A stretch of 64,000 bases of DNA, from the NCBI GenBank assembly GCA_036365455.1, contig JAWQUS010000010.1, positions 16,788,501-16,852,500 on the forward strand, read 5' to 3'. This stretch comes from Macrosoma leucophasiata. Its lineage: Eukaryota > Arthropoda > Insecta > Lepidoptera > Hedylidae. Position 1 is the stretch's first letter; each line of letters starts with the position of its first letter. The position numbers were made by a program, and so were the translations under genes. Shown here one piece after another: positions 55,701 to 64,000 of this stretch. The notes beneath the pieces are model-generated. The model searched no databases and had not been told where the DNA came from. It saw only the letters and a program-made list of their open reading frames with translations.

Positions 55701-57490
55701 ATAGCCCAGGCCTCCATGTGCGGCGTAGGCTGGTGCGGCGTAAGCTGGGGCGGCAATTGCTGGTGCGGGATGACCGAGGACTATGCTCTGTGAGGAGATC
55801 GCACCATGAGGACTAGCAATGAGACCACCGTAGGCAACCGTGACGAGCGCACACGCGATGACTATCTGCAAATATAAATTTACTCAGATTAATGTCCTGG
55901 AGACCGAATTTCAGTCGGCGGCCTATCTCAAAGGACACTAGCCAACTACGCAGGAGATATCATAGTGCACAAGTGTATGTGCAAACACAGGTGCACTCTT
56001 TATTCGCTTACTTTCATAGCCCGATAGAACTGCAGTCCGACACGACCAAAAAGATTTTACGTGCTCTCCTAGGCACCAGACTCCGAACTACTACTGGAAA
56101 TTTCCTCACAGAAAAGTCGTATAACAACTCTTTCCGCCTGGAGATCGAACCCGGAACCTTAGGCTTCAGTATTGTGTTTCCGACCACTGGACCTATGAGG
56201 CAAGCGACGACTCATATTACAAAGAGATTGAAAATGGAGCGCAAACAATTTTGACCTGTTCTCCAACCCAAATACTAATTCGAAAAGTATCAACAGAAAA
56301 AATGTTCAATTCCTGTTTAGACTGCTCCCCCACGTCCGATAATCGGTAACCGATTTTATTTATGAGAAAAATAGAACGTACTGATAGCAATAGTGCAACG
56401 CAAACGTCCTACAAAAAGTCAGTGCTTTATAATATTGCAATCAGTACGTTCTATTAAAATCGGTCACCGATTTATCAGACGTGGGCGACTAGCCTTAGGG
56501 TTCCTAGGTACTACAAAAAGAAAAATGGAACCCTCACAGGATCACTCGCATGTCTGTTTGTACGTCAGTTACAGTTGAAATTTGGTACACAGTAATGTGT
56601 GACATAATATGTCTGTATTTTCACGATATTATAGTGATAATCAGTGATGGAAACGTGCACGTAAGCAAATTAATTTCTTCTCTTTTTTAAATATATTGCA
56701 TTATTTTTATATAATTTCTCAAAGTTTCAGTTTCAGTTTTTTTCTTTAATTTATACATTTCTCATATTTTTTTTATAATTAAAATTAAATAGTTTTGAAG
56801 TGATTTAAGAATATCAAAAGGCGATAATTAATTATTTTGCTTGGAACAACTAATAAAAAAAAATTAAACTAGGTACCTATACAAGAAGCTTTCGCCTATT
56901 GACAACAAGTAAACCTGTAAGAAGTCTACTGTATTCATGTAATAAATAAAAGTAGCATTGAGATTTCGGAGAAATAGCTGCTACATAAAATTGAAAAAGT
57001 AATATAACTAAGAAATCAAGTTCACTTTGAAAACTTCGGATACTTTATTTTATTGATGTTTTATTATATAAGTTCTATCTACTTTATAGAGTTGATCATG
57101 AAATAAAATCTATATATGTATATATATGTATGTCTACATCGTCTCGTTTCTTGTCCAAAATTAAAATACCAGAGACTTCTTGAATAATCACAAACATATC
57201 ATCTAAAATTCCAAATCACATATCTTATATTTCATGAATAGAGTCGTGGGCTCGAGCTGTGCACTATCCAAAGCGACCATGCCCTATTTAAATAATATTT
57301 CTTATAGGTTTAAGTTGGTAGGTATATTATTTTTTATTAATTTTTAATACGAGTAAGTGACGTATGTATTGTTAAAAATTAGTCCTTAAGATAAGTAAGA
57401 TATAACACAAAAGAATAAAATAAAAAAATCACAATCTATGATACTTTATCACGAACAACACTAATAAACACAAAATACCTTAGCGAACAT
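52755..57490 (-). CDS. RR-2 cuticular protein gene 11 (Ala/Gly linker), five exons
   Basis: Exons 57479-57490 (MFAK), 55679-55865, 54213-54289, 53499-53665 and 52755-52857 give about 181 residues. Exon 2: signal peptide [13 protein letters not shown], then [20 protein letters not shown] and an Ala/Pro/Tyr then Gly/Tyr-rich run ending GYGYGGLGL. Exon 3, joined through a split Gly codon (G|GT), encodes [27 protein letters not shown]-2 exon: [40 protein letters not shown] and [16 protein letters not shown]. Tail: [33 protein letters not shown]. It differs from neighbours by an extra linker exon and by W in [14 protein letters not shown] fragment sits in intron 2 and a repeat C in intron 4. TATA at 57573-57580. 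Confidence 0.9.
53029..53313 (-). repeat. Repeat C, full copy in intron 4 of gene 11
   Basis: Plus-strand reading TTATGTAATGGAAGTGGTAA, GACCAAGGTCAAAATGCAGA and CTGGCGCTCTACCACCAGT. Confidence 0.75.
54010..54078 (-). repeat. Decayed SINE-B head in intron 3 of gene 11
   Basis: The minus strand reads AACTGCCTCAGTGGCCAGAA GTTAGCCGGCC and GGATCCGATTACGATCCC-like, a diverged tRNA-like head of SINE-B. Confidence 0.5.
54363..55250 (+). mobile_element. LINE ORF2 C-terminal fragment in intron 2 of gene 11
   Basis: Encodes a reverse-transcriptase C-terminal region: [79 protein letters not shown] and [15 protein letters not shown]. Near 54855 the frame shifts; the family's usual end continues in another frame with [37 protein letters not shown] and [20 protein letters not shown]. 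The 3' end has CCATCAGGTGACCCGTCTGC and an A-rich tail. The pattern is that of a Jockey/CR1-group LINE, 5'-truncated. The catalytic YxDD region is not present and the fragment is not functional. Confidence 0.85.
55890..56260. other. Intron 1 of gene 11: possible tRNA-like remnant
   Basis: At about 56135-56205, CCTGGAGATCGAACCCGGAA CC and CCGACCACTGGACCTATGAG GCAA resemble a minus-strand tRNA-like SINE head. The rest of intron 1 is unassigned. Confidence 0.35.
56322..56490. mobile_element. MITE-like element in intron 1 of gene 11
   Basis: Arms of about 55 bp: CCCCCACGTCCGATAATCGG TAACCGATTTTATTT on the left and the inverse of AAAATCGGTCACCGATTTAT CAGACGTGGG on the right, with AGAACGTACTGAT and ATCAGTACGTTCT inside. 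No coding capacity. Confidence 0.65.
56640..57470. other. Remainder of intron 1 of gene 11, nothing recognised
   Basis: AT-rich intron sequence with no repeat boundary or exon that I could support. Confidence 0.4.
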
Positions 57491-57572
57491 TTTGATTATT
57501 TTCTAAGTTTGGCACGTTAGTTCACTCTAAGCACTAGGGCTTGATGTGTGCCTAAATGTGAGATTACTAGCG

Positions 57573-57580
57573 CTTTTATA
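57573..57580 (-). promoter_or_regulatory. TATA box of gene 11
   Basis: The minus strand reads TATAAAAG, 83-90 nt upstream of the MFAK start. Confidence 0.7.
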
Positions 57581-57954
57581 GAGGCTGTATGTCCTATAGG
57601 TACGAACCCTAGTCCCTTGTGCGGTGTCGCGGCGCAGGAAACTATATGCGCATAGGTATAATGGGCGCAGCCCGCAACTAGACTAGATCATAGAGAGTAG
57701 TGTGGATACGCCGCAAAATGATATTTCTATAGATACAATAGAAATAAATAAAATTGTTTTTCGAGCATTTATGTTATATTAAGAAAGAAAATACTAAGCG
57801 TTATTTCTTAAGTTTTAGCTGAATCGTATATATCATGACAAGTCTTTTTACGTGTTCTATACCAGAGGTGCTTGGACTTTCATACTGGTAGAATCTTTTT
57901 GAAAAGTCTAATATTTGATGGGGCCCTTTAGTAAGGCAATACCACGTTGAGCCA

Positions 57955-58115
57955 ATTGAATTTGCAATAAGTAACAAAAAAATATTTATGTTAAGATTAT
58001 TAAATAACAGTAACTAAGTTACATACTGTTATTTAACTTAGTTACTTGTAGCTAGGTACTGTTATTTAATAATCTTAACAAAAAAATATTTTTAATTTAT
58101 TGCAAATTCAATTTT
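57955..58115. repeat. Long hairpin
   Basis: GAATTTGCAATAAGTAACAA and ATATTTATGTTAAGATTATT AAATAACAGTA pair with TACTGTTATTTAATAATCTT AACA...TTATTGCAAATTC. A smaller inverted pair (AACTAAGTTAC / GTAACTTAGTT-type) lies in the loop. Probably a small DNA element. Confidence 0.6.
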
Positions 58116-58712
58116 CAATAGTAGCACCTAATATGTAGCAGGTACTTTTTGTAGAAAAAAAAATACATTCACAAGCTGAAACACAGAAGTAAATCAAGCA
58201 AAATAATAAATAAGTTGAATATAGAAAATCATTATCATCAATCCAATTTCACAATCATAATTTTCAATAATTAAAATCATAATTCATAAATTTCACAAAT
58301 TCAATAATCAATCCAGTTCATGTCCACGTTATTATTTCCAACATATACCACAACTGGCCAAGAATTAGTTTTAGTGCCGTAAATTTACACAGATACATTA
58401 GAGTTCGTATAGAATATTGAATAAATTAAATAACCAAGCCATAGTTTGTAAGTTAACTGTTACTTGATCAAAGACAATAGCAACATTACATTTCATGTTT
58501 TAAACGTATAACTATTTTATCAATGTATTTTGCTGTTCCAAAAGCTATAACGAGTACAAGCAACTTCATTTAACTAAATGGATTTCATTTTGAAGAACAT
58601 GGCTTATCCTATTAAAATCTAATACATAAAATTCAGAAAAAAAAGGAACCGATCGAGTGCGTAATGAAGATGTAAGAAAGAGGCTTTGTGTTAATGACAG
58701 TATTGGTGTAAA

Positions 58713-59165
58713 ATGAAAAAAGACATTCTCCAATGGTTCGGGCATGTAGAAAAAATGTCGAATGAGCGAATGTATAAATACAATGCGAATGTGGATGGTT
58801 GCAGAGGCCCAGTATGGCCAAGACTGACCTACCTTGACCAAAAAGGTCGAGACAGTCTGAGGGTGGGGTCAAGTCTAAGCGTGAGATTCACATACCGCAC
58901 TACGACTTTACTTCGAGCTAAGTATGCTTTGAACTGTCACAATACAATATGGGTTTGTCAGTTATACGTACTTTGCTAGGAGTAAAGTCGTAGTGCGGTC
59001 TGTGAATATCACCCTTAGAAATCGGCATGCATCTTTGAAGAGAATGATGAATGTAGAAGAAGCACGGAAGGCGTGTCAGCGTCACCGGTGTCAGTGCCAC
59101 CGGGATATCTCGCGCTTTAGACTCTTTTCCTCCCCGTAAGGAACTTGGCATGAAGATACATTTAA
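58713..59165 (+). repeat. LINE C-terminal fragment
   Basis: The translation reads MKKDILQWFGHVEKMSNERM, then VDGCRGPVWPRLTYLDQKG. This is the WFGHVERM...GRPR.TYLDQ pattern typical of LINE ORF2 C termini in insects. After an inverted interruption (58890-59010, CGCACTACGACTTTACT and its inverse), the RHASLKRMMNVEEARKACQ part follows. Confidence 0.65.
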
Positions 59166-59417
59166 ATTCAGTGTTTTCAAACTCCACCGATTGCTTTATG
59201 GATTTCCATGAAATTTGTTGTGTACATAAGTCTGGGTAGGGACTATTGTGGCGGGATGAGTCGGATGTGGTTGTTTTGCTCGTGATTTATTAATAGTTTT
59301 TTTTTAATATAAAATTTAGATATTGAACGGTGATAAAACTGTGTTGTCAATCAGCTCGCCTTGTTAGCCTCACAACTGATGTGGTCTGTTCTTCCCTCGA
59401 AACATAGGAGTCGTCAT

Positions 59418-59684
59418 CATAGAGCAACACGGGCCACCGGCCGCGGCGAACCGGCGAGGAGCAGCCATATGCAGGCTTACCCCCGCTGTCAAAGTACAAG
59501 TACAAGTATGTCACGTCTGTCGCCTAGACGTTTAAATGTGTGCGTGATTGTTTATTTATTTTGTTGAAGTCAAGGTGTGAGCTTCGTAGTAATAGACGAT
59601 TTTGTATTATATGTGTGTGTCACACGTATTTCCCCCCGCAAAAAATGACAGACTGTTTTACATCGGTAATAAACGCTATGGCTT
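59418..59684. mobile_element. hAT-type MITE, second copy, right end missing
   Basis: Starts CATAGAGCAACACGGGCCAC CGG and shares CAGCCATATGCAGGCTTACC and CGCAAAAAATGACAGACTGT with 45252-45550. It stops at GCTATGGCT, before the right inverted repeat. Confidence 0.65.
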
Positions 59685-60050
59685 ATTTATATTTTTATAT
59701 TAAATTGTAGGTACCCATATCTTAAGCAAATTCATAACATGGATATGGCGGCATCTACGCAATTTTCCATAATAGAATATGTTAATATGTATAAATTAAT
59801 AACGATTATACTTAAATGCACTCTACATGTAGGTCGGTCTATATGAATAAATTTTTCCCAAGATCACATAGCTTCAAATCTTTAGGTGCGCCTTCCATTT
59901 CCCAGAAAAAGTAGGCAAAATTCCGTCTATTCGTAGGTAAGATATATAATAGAAGATGGTACACACACGAATCATCAATAAAAATTAAAAACTTTTTTTG
60001 TACTTTATTTTAGTAATTCACATCAGAATAGGATATTTATTTATTTATTT

Positions 60051-60280
60051 ACTAGCTGTGCCCGCGACTTCGTCTACGTGAGAAAAAATATGATTGTTCA
60101 GTATCTACCCGGACGAAGTCGTGGTTGCAGCTAGTATAAAAGTAGCGTAAGTTACTCCTTATTACATCAGCTATCTGCCAGTGAAAGTCTCGTCAAAATC
60201 GGTCTAGCCGTTCCCAAGATTAGCCCCGCCAAACAGGCAGACAGACAGACATACAGACAAAAATTGTAAAAAATGTTGTT
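60051..60280. repeat. Helitron-like or other lepidopteran terminal repeat
   Basis: Starts ACTAGCTGTGCCCGCGACTT CGTCTACG and contains AAATCGGTCTAGCCGTTCCC and CAGACAGACAGACATACAGAC. The ACTAGCTG start and CCGTTC word resemble the inverse of the Helitron ends at 24772 and 62578. Confidence 0.45.
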
Positions 60281-60729
60281 TTGGTATATGTACCATGTAT
60301 ACATACATATGCAATTACGGTTATTTTAATATTACAAACAGACACTCCAATTTTATTTATTTGTATAGATTCTTTATATGCACGACGATGGTACATGAAG
60401 GCGGACATAATGCCACTAGGCATTATCTCCCAGGATATTCCAATGTGAATGCCACAAGAATCTTTTCGTGATATTCGATATAATTAGAGATAATCAGGAT
60501 ATAAATTCTGGATCTTTAAATTACCTACTCTTGCTAGTTGAGAATGGGAACTGCATGTACATGAAAATCTCTCTCGTTTTTTATGAAATGTTTATACGTT
60601 ACAGTTACCATCAATGTAAACTGTATGCCTGTTAGCCACTTCATGACTTATAAAACCTTTTTAGCTTTGGATACTTGCACGTCAATCAAATGCACACTTA
60701 ATTTGAATATTTAATTGATCATAGTTTTT

Positions 60730-61011
60730 TTTAATGTCATAAAAGTGGCAAACAAGCATGCAGTTCACATTGATGATAAGTGATGACTGCAGCCTATAGA
60801 CACCCATACGATGACCAGAGGTCAAAATGCAGATGCGTTCCCACTCCTGAGGGCTAAGATATTATGCCTCTGTGTCGGAAATTACAAGGCCGTACATTAC
60901 CACCTGACCGGAACACGATCGTGCTGAACACTACCATTTAGCGGCAAGTAAATTAAGTGATGTGGTGGTGCCTACGCCCGCGAGCTCCGTCACTGGAGCT
61001 CTACCACCAGT
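60730..61011 (-). repeat. Repeat C, full copy
   Basis: Plus-strand reading GTGGCAAACAAGCATGCAGT, GCGAGCTCCGTCACTGGAGC TCTACCACCAGT. Confidence 0.75.
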
Positions 61012-61201
61012 GAACTACTGATCTGTTTGTGACTTCATGCGTATTAGAAATTATACTCGGCGTTGAACTCTTGACTAATACAGACTTGGAATATTATAAA
61101 CCAGGTGATATGTTAGAGAGATAAGTATGTAAGCAATCTCCGCGCTAGCGCAACATTCATAATAACAACGTATATACTTAGAAACATTCAGCATAGATAT
61201 A

Positions 61202-61928
61202 ACAGGTTGGGGGAAAAGTCTTTTGGCATTATAGTATGTATGAACTTGTAATAAAATCTCTTTGGCTGTAGTATTTGTATCTGGCTGGTTTTGGTATCAT
61301 TGAAAGTTAAAATTTTAAAGAACATAATTCCAAATTCAAATTAGGCAAATGTGTAATTTTCATTTGTTTTTCGTATTGTCAAGATGAGTGGAATCTAATG
61401 AAGAAATTCGATACATTTTAAAATTTTACTACAAAAAAGGTAAAAATGCAACGCAAGCCGCGAAAAAAATTTGCGATGTTTATGGACCTAGTGCAGTGTC
61501 TGTGAGAGTAGCACAAATTTGGTTTAAGCGTTTTCAATCCGGAAATTTCGATGTCAAAGATGCATCTCGCTCTGGTCGCCCTATTACGGATAAAATGGAT
61601 GCCATTTTTGAAAAAGTGGAGCAAGATCGACATATCAGTAGTTACGACGTAGCTGAAGAACTGAGAATTGATCACAAAACAGTTTTGGCGCATTTGAAAA
61701 AAGCTGGGTACAAAAAAAAGCTCGATATGTCTGCCAAATCCACTTGTCGCGGTATTTTGATGAGAAGTCCCAAAATGTTTATAGCAATGGGATCATGTCC
61801 CTACCTACAAGATAGCAAAAGGTTATCGAACAAAATGGTACATACATACTTTAGTTAAATTTAAATAAACTGTATTAAAAACTGTTTTAAATTATCTTAA
61901 AAATGCGAAGAAACTTTTTCCCCAACCT
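61202..61928 (+). mobile_element. mariner element, internally deleted
   Basis: Inverted ends CAGGTTGGGGGAAAAGTCTT TTGGCATT and, in inverse at the right, AAGGTTGGGGAAAAAGTTTC TTCGCATTTT, flanked by TA. The frame from about 61388 encodes the transposase N-terminal HTH region (RYILKFYYKKGKNATQAAKK, VAQIWFKRFQSGNFDVKD, SRSGRP, ELRIDHKTVLAHLKKAGYKK). It then stops matching before the WVPHEL motif. The family's last residues (KVIEQNGTYIL) remain near 61821-61857 in another frame. The whole catalytic DDD/E core is deleted and the start codon is damaged (ATGAGTGGAATCTAA). Non-autonomous. Confidence 0.85.
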
Positions 61929-62175
61929 TATTATGATACCAATTTGTCAATTGGGGCCATGCATATATTTGAATATTGTGAAGTCTGAATTATGTAATTA
62001 TTATTTTCGAATGTATATTGTTATATTCAGATTAAGGGGACATATTCGTACATATTCTGGTGCGTAACATAGTGATAGAACCTAATATAAAGATACTGTA
62101 TTCGTGTTGTAAATACGAGTATATGCGTGGAAACCTGAAAATATTTGTGTGTTTTTTTTATTGCATAATTTCATG

Positions 62176-62461
62176 TTTTTTTTTTATGTAATTGAAGTGG
62201 CAAACAAGCATGCAGTTCACATTGATGTTAAGTGATGACTGCAGCCTATAGACACCCACACAAAGACCAAAGTCAAAATGCAAATGCGTTACCACTCCTG
62301 AGGCCTAAGGTGTTATGCCTCTGTGCCGGAAATTACAGGGTCGTACATTACCACCTGACCGGAACACGATAGTGCTGAACACTACCATTTAGCGGCAAGT
62401 AAATCAGGTAATGCGGTGGTGCCTACGCCCGCGAGCTCCGTCACTGGAGCTCTACCACCAG
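62176..62461 (-). repeat. Repeat C, full copy, close to consensus
   Basis: Plus-strand reading ATGTAATTGAAGTGGCAAAC, GACCAAAGTCAAAATGCAAA, GCGAGCTCCGTCACTGGAGC TCTACCACCAGT. Confidence 0.75.
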
Positions 62462-62577
62462 TTAGTCTCATCTGAATTAGTCTCATTTGAAGCGCGCATG
62501 GCTCCGCGGCTGGTGTAGATCGGAAGTTTCCATTATTGTTAATATTATTTATCATTATTTTCAAATATAAGTTAAAT

Positions 62578-62768
62578 CTAATATATAAAATTCTCGTGTC
62601 ACGGTGTTCGAACTTGAACTCCTCCGAAACGGCTGGACCGATTTTAACCAAATTTTGCATGCATATTCAGTAGGTCTGAGAATCGGCCAACATATATTTT
62701 TCATAACATTTTTGGACATTTTTTTTTTTTATTTTCTAGGGCGAAACGAAGTTTGCCGGGACAGCTAG
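62578..62768 (+). mobile_element. Helitron-like element, copy 3
   Basis: Starts TCTAATATATAAAATTCTCG TGTCACGG, contains CGAAACGGCTGGACCGATTT and ends CGAAACGAAGTTTGCCGGGA CAGCTAG followed by T. A TC start, CTAG end and lack of inverted repeats fit a short non-autonomous Helitron. Confidence 0.65.
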
Positions 62769-62779
62769 TAAATTATATA

Positions 62780-64000
62780 AATCTCCAACCCTTATCGCTC
62801 AGTACCAAGCAATTGACAGTTTATGAATTTTGTATCCCTTGAGACGCGCCCCGCACGTTGCTCTGCTCTGTCATTACACGTGCGTTAGACGACTGTTGGT
62901 AATTAATAGACACTGGTAACATTATCAACATGAAAACTAGGGGAAAAGCGCATGATTTCTATGTCATATATTAATAGAAGATAAAACCACAATGAGACCG
63001 TCTAGCCAGCTGTCTCAGATGTCAAGTGATCGCAACGAGAAATGATTCATCAACACCTCACTTACCAAACCAGGTTTATACCAGTTATGATAATTTGTAG
63101 TCGAAATTACAGATTGCTAATACAAAATTATGCACCGTTTCTGACAATTGATTGATATACCTAGTTAGGCAGGCGTATCTTTTGTCTTGTAATTGAAGAT
63201 GTTGTGTTTTACATTTTTGTAATGGTATTAGTGTTGAATGACAACCGTATCTGATTGTAAGTATGTACTTAATTAGAAGAGAGTTTTCGGATTCAAGTAT
63301 TTTGCATAATTGTAATATTGTAAGTAATTGAATTATTTATTGTAGTAGTAGTAAGAAAGTTATAGAAGTAGCAGTATTATATGAAATGGGTACGTGAAGG
63401 AAATGCTTTGTATTCATTTTTACGAAAATTTCTCAGATGGAAGAGTATGAAATTTAGGAAAATGATTAGTCCGGTCAATTTAGACATTGAGTCTTCCAAC
63501 AATTCCCAGAAAGCTGAAAATTTTCATAGATGTTAGGGACACCATTTTTATTAAATTGTCAAAAATCCCCATCGATCCCATGTCCGCAAAAATTTTTATT
63601 CAAGATCAAAGGTTGCAAAAATGGGTTTTTGATTTTTTCACCAAAACGGTTAGTTTTATGATAAATATGTCAGCTAAAAATTGTAGAGCTTGCAATTATC
63701 TACAAAAATTGTCCTTACACATTTTTTTATAACACTAACCATTTTTGAAAAATAATTATTACAAAACTTTCTTACAAATTTCTAGAATGACTTGGATGTT
63801 AGTTCAAAGACTGTTTTTGGCTTAAAATGTAAAGAATAATATCCATGTTAGTACATAAAAAGAAATATTAAATACTGTTCCATGATTTTTACAGCAGAAA
63901 TCAATATTATTGAAACAAAAAAAATAATCACTATAGACCCCAGGACTCACTTACTCAGCTGTAGTATATTTCTCGGGCAAGGTCTTCTTAACCTAGATGA
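62780..64000. other. Right end of the window, no gene established
   Basis: AT-rich. Two weak signals: ATTATGCACCGT at 63128-63139, a 12-bp match to the A-type upstream element, and a possible small minus-strand exon at 63951-63995 (see findings). The frames in 63487-63732 look like chance. Confidence 0.4.

Noticed and set aside
56393..56578. Plus-strand 61-codon frame in intron 1 of gene 11
   Set aside because: It crosses the right arm of a MITE-like element and a CTAGGTACTAC repeat end. No coding signal.

Overview
This window looks like nuclear DNA from a moth or butterfly. The evidence is a tandem array of cuticular-protein genes of the Rebers-Riddiford RR-2 (CPR) class, each with a tiny first coding exon of 3-4 codons, AT-rich introns, GC-rich coding exons, and a dense load of repeats in styles typical of Lepidoptera: tRNA-derived SINEs, Helitron-like ends, mariner, MITEs and LINE 3' fragments. 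No bacterial or viral gene was seen. The species cannot be named from the sequence alone.

Gene content. I could assemble nine apparently intact RR-2 genes by hand from splice sites, one RR-2 gene cut by the left window edge, one RR-2 pseudogene and one opposite-strand RR-2 gene that lacks a visible signal-peptide exon. Minus-strand genes lie at 1-431 (partial), 2564-3471, 4094-5698 (pseudogene), 10365-11474, 12137-13771, 17349-19458, 21573-24109, 28018-30502, 50693-52128 and 52755-57490. Plus-strand genes lie at 6086-6784 and 40326-43346. Most share one plan: exon 1 encodes M-x-(x)-K; exon 2 completes the signal peptide and encodes a His/Gly- or Ala-rich linker; a 167-nt exon encodes the RR-2 chitin-binding domain; and a short last exon begins with FNAVV or FHADV. 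A TATA box lies about 65-95 nt upstream of each start codon that could be placed. The products should be secreted and bind chitin in cuticle.

Layout. From 1 to 30.6 kb the genes form a dense minus-strand cluster. Its left part looks like a repeated pair: a B-type gene (HAVSSQNVV linker) followed upstream by an A-type gene (HGHAHSSQH linker). The second A-type gene is broken by an in-frame TAG and by repeat insertions that separate its promoter remnant (about 8.06-8.16 kb) from its exon 2. From 30.6 to 40.2 kb I see only repeats, including a palindromic composite carrying tRNA-like heads. A solitary plus-strand gene with a long Tyr/Gln-rich linker follows at 40.3-43.3 kb. From 43.5 to 50.7 kb there are again only repeats, including a hAT-type MITE inserted in a SINE with an 8-bp target duplication. 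Two minus-strand genes occupy 50.7-57.5 kb, the second split around a LINE fragment. From 57.6 to 64 kb there is a mariner deletion derivative and other repeats.

Worth a second look: a conserved upstream element shared by three A-type promoters, a decayed duplicate of exon 2 inside gene 8, mosaic RR-2 exons suggesting gene conversion, a 1.2-kb foldback element with about 570-bp arms, and the 32.6-33.2 kb palindrome. I saw nothing that looks like a wholly new enzymatic system.
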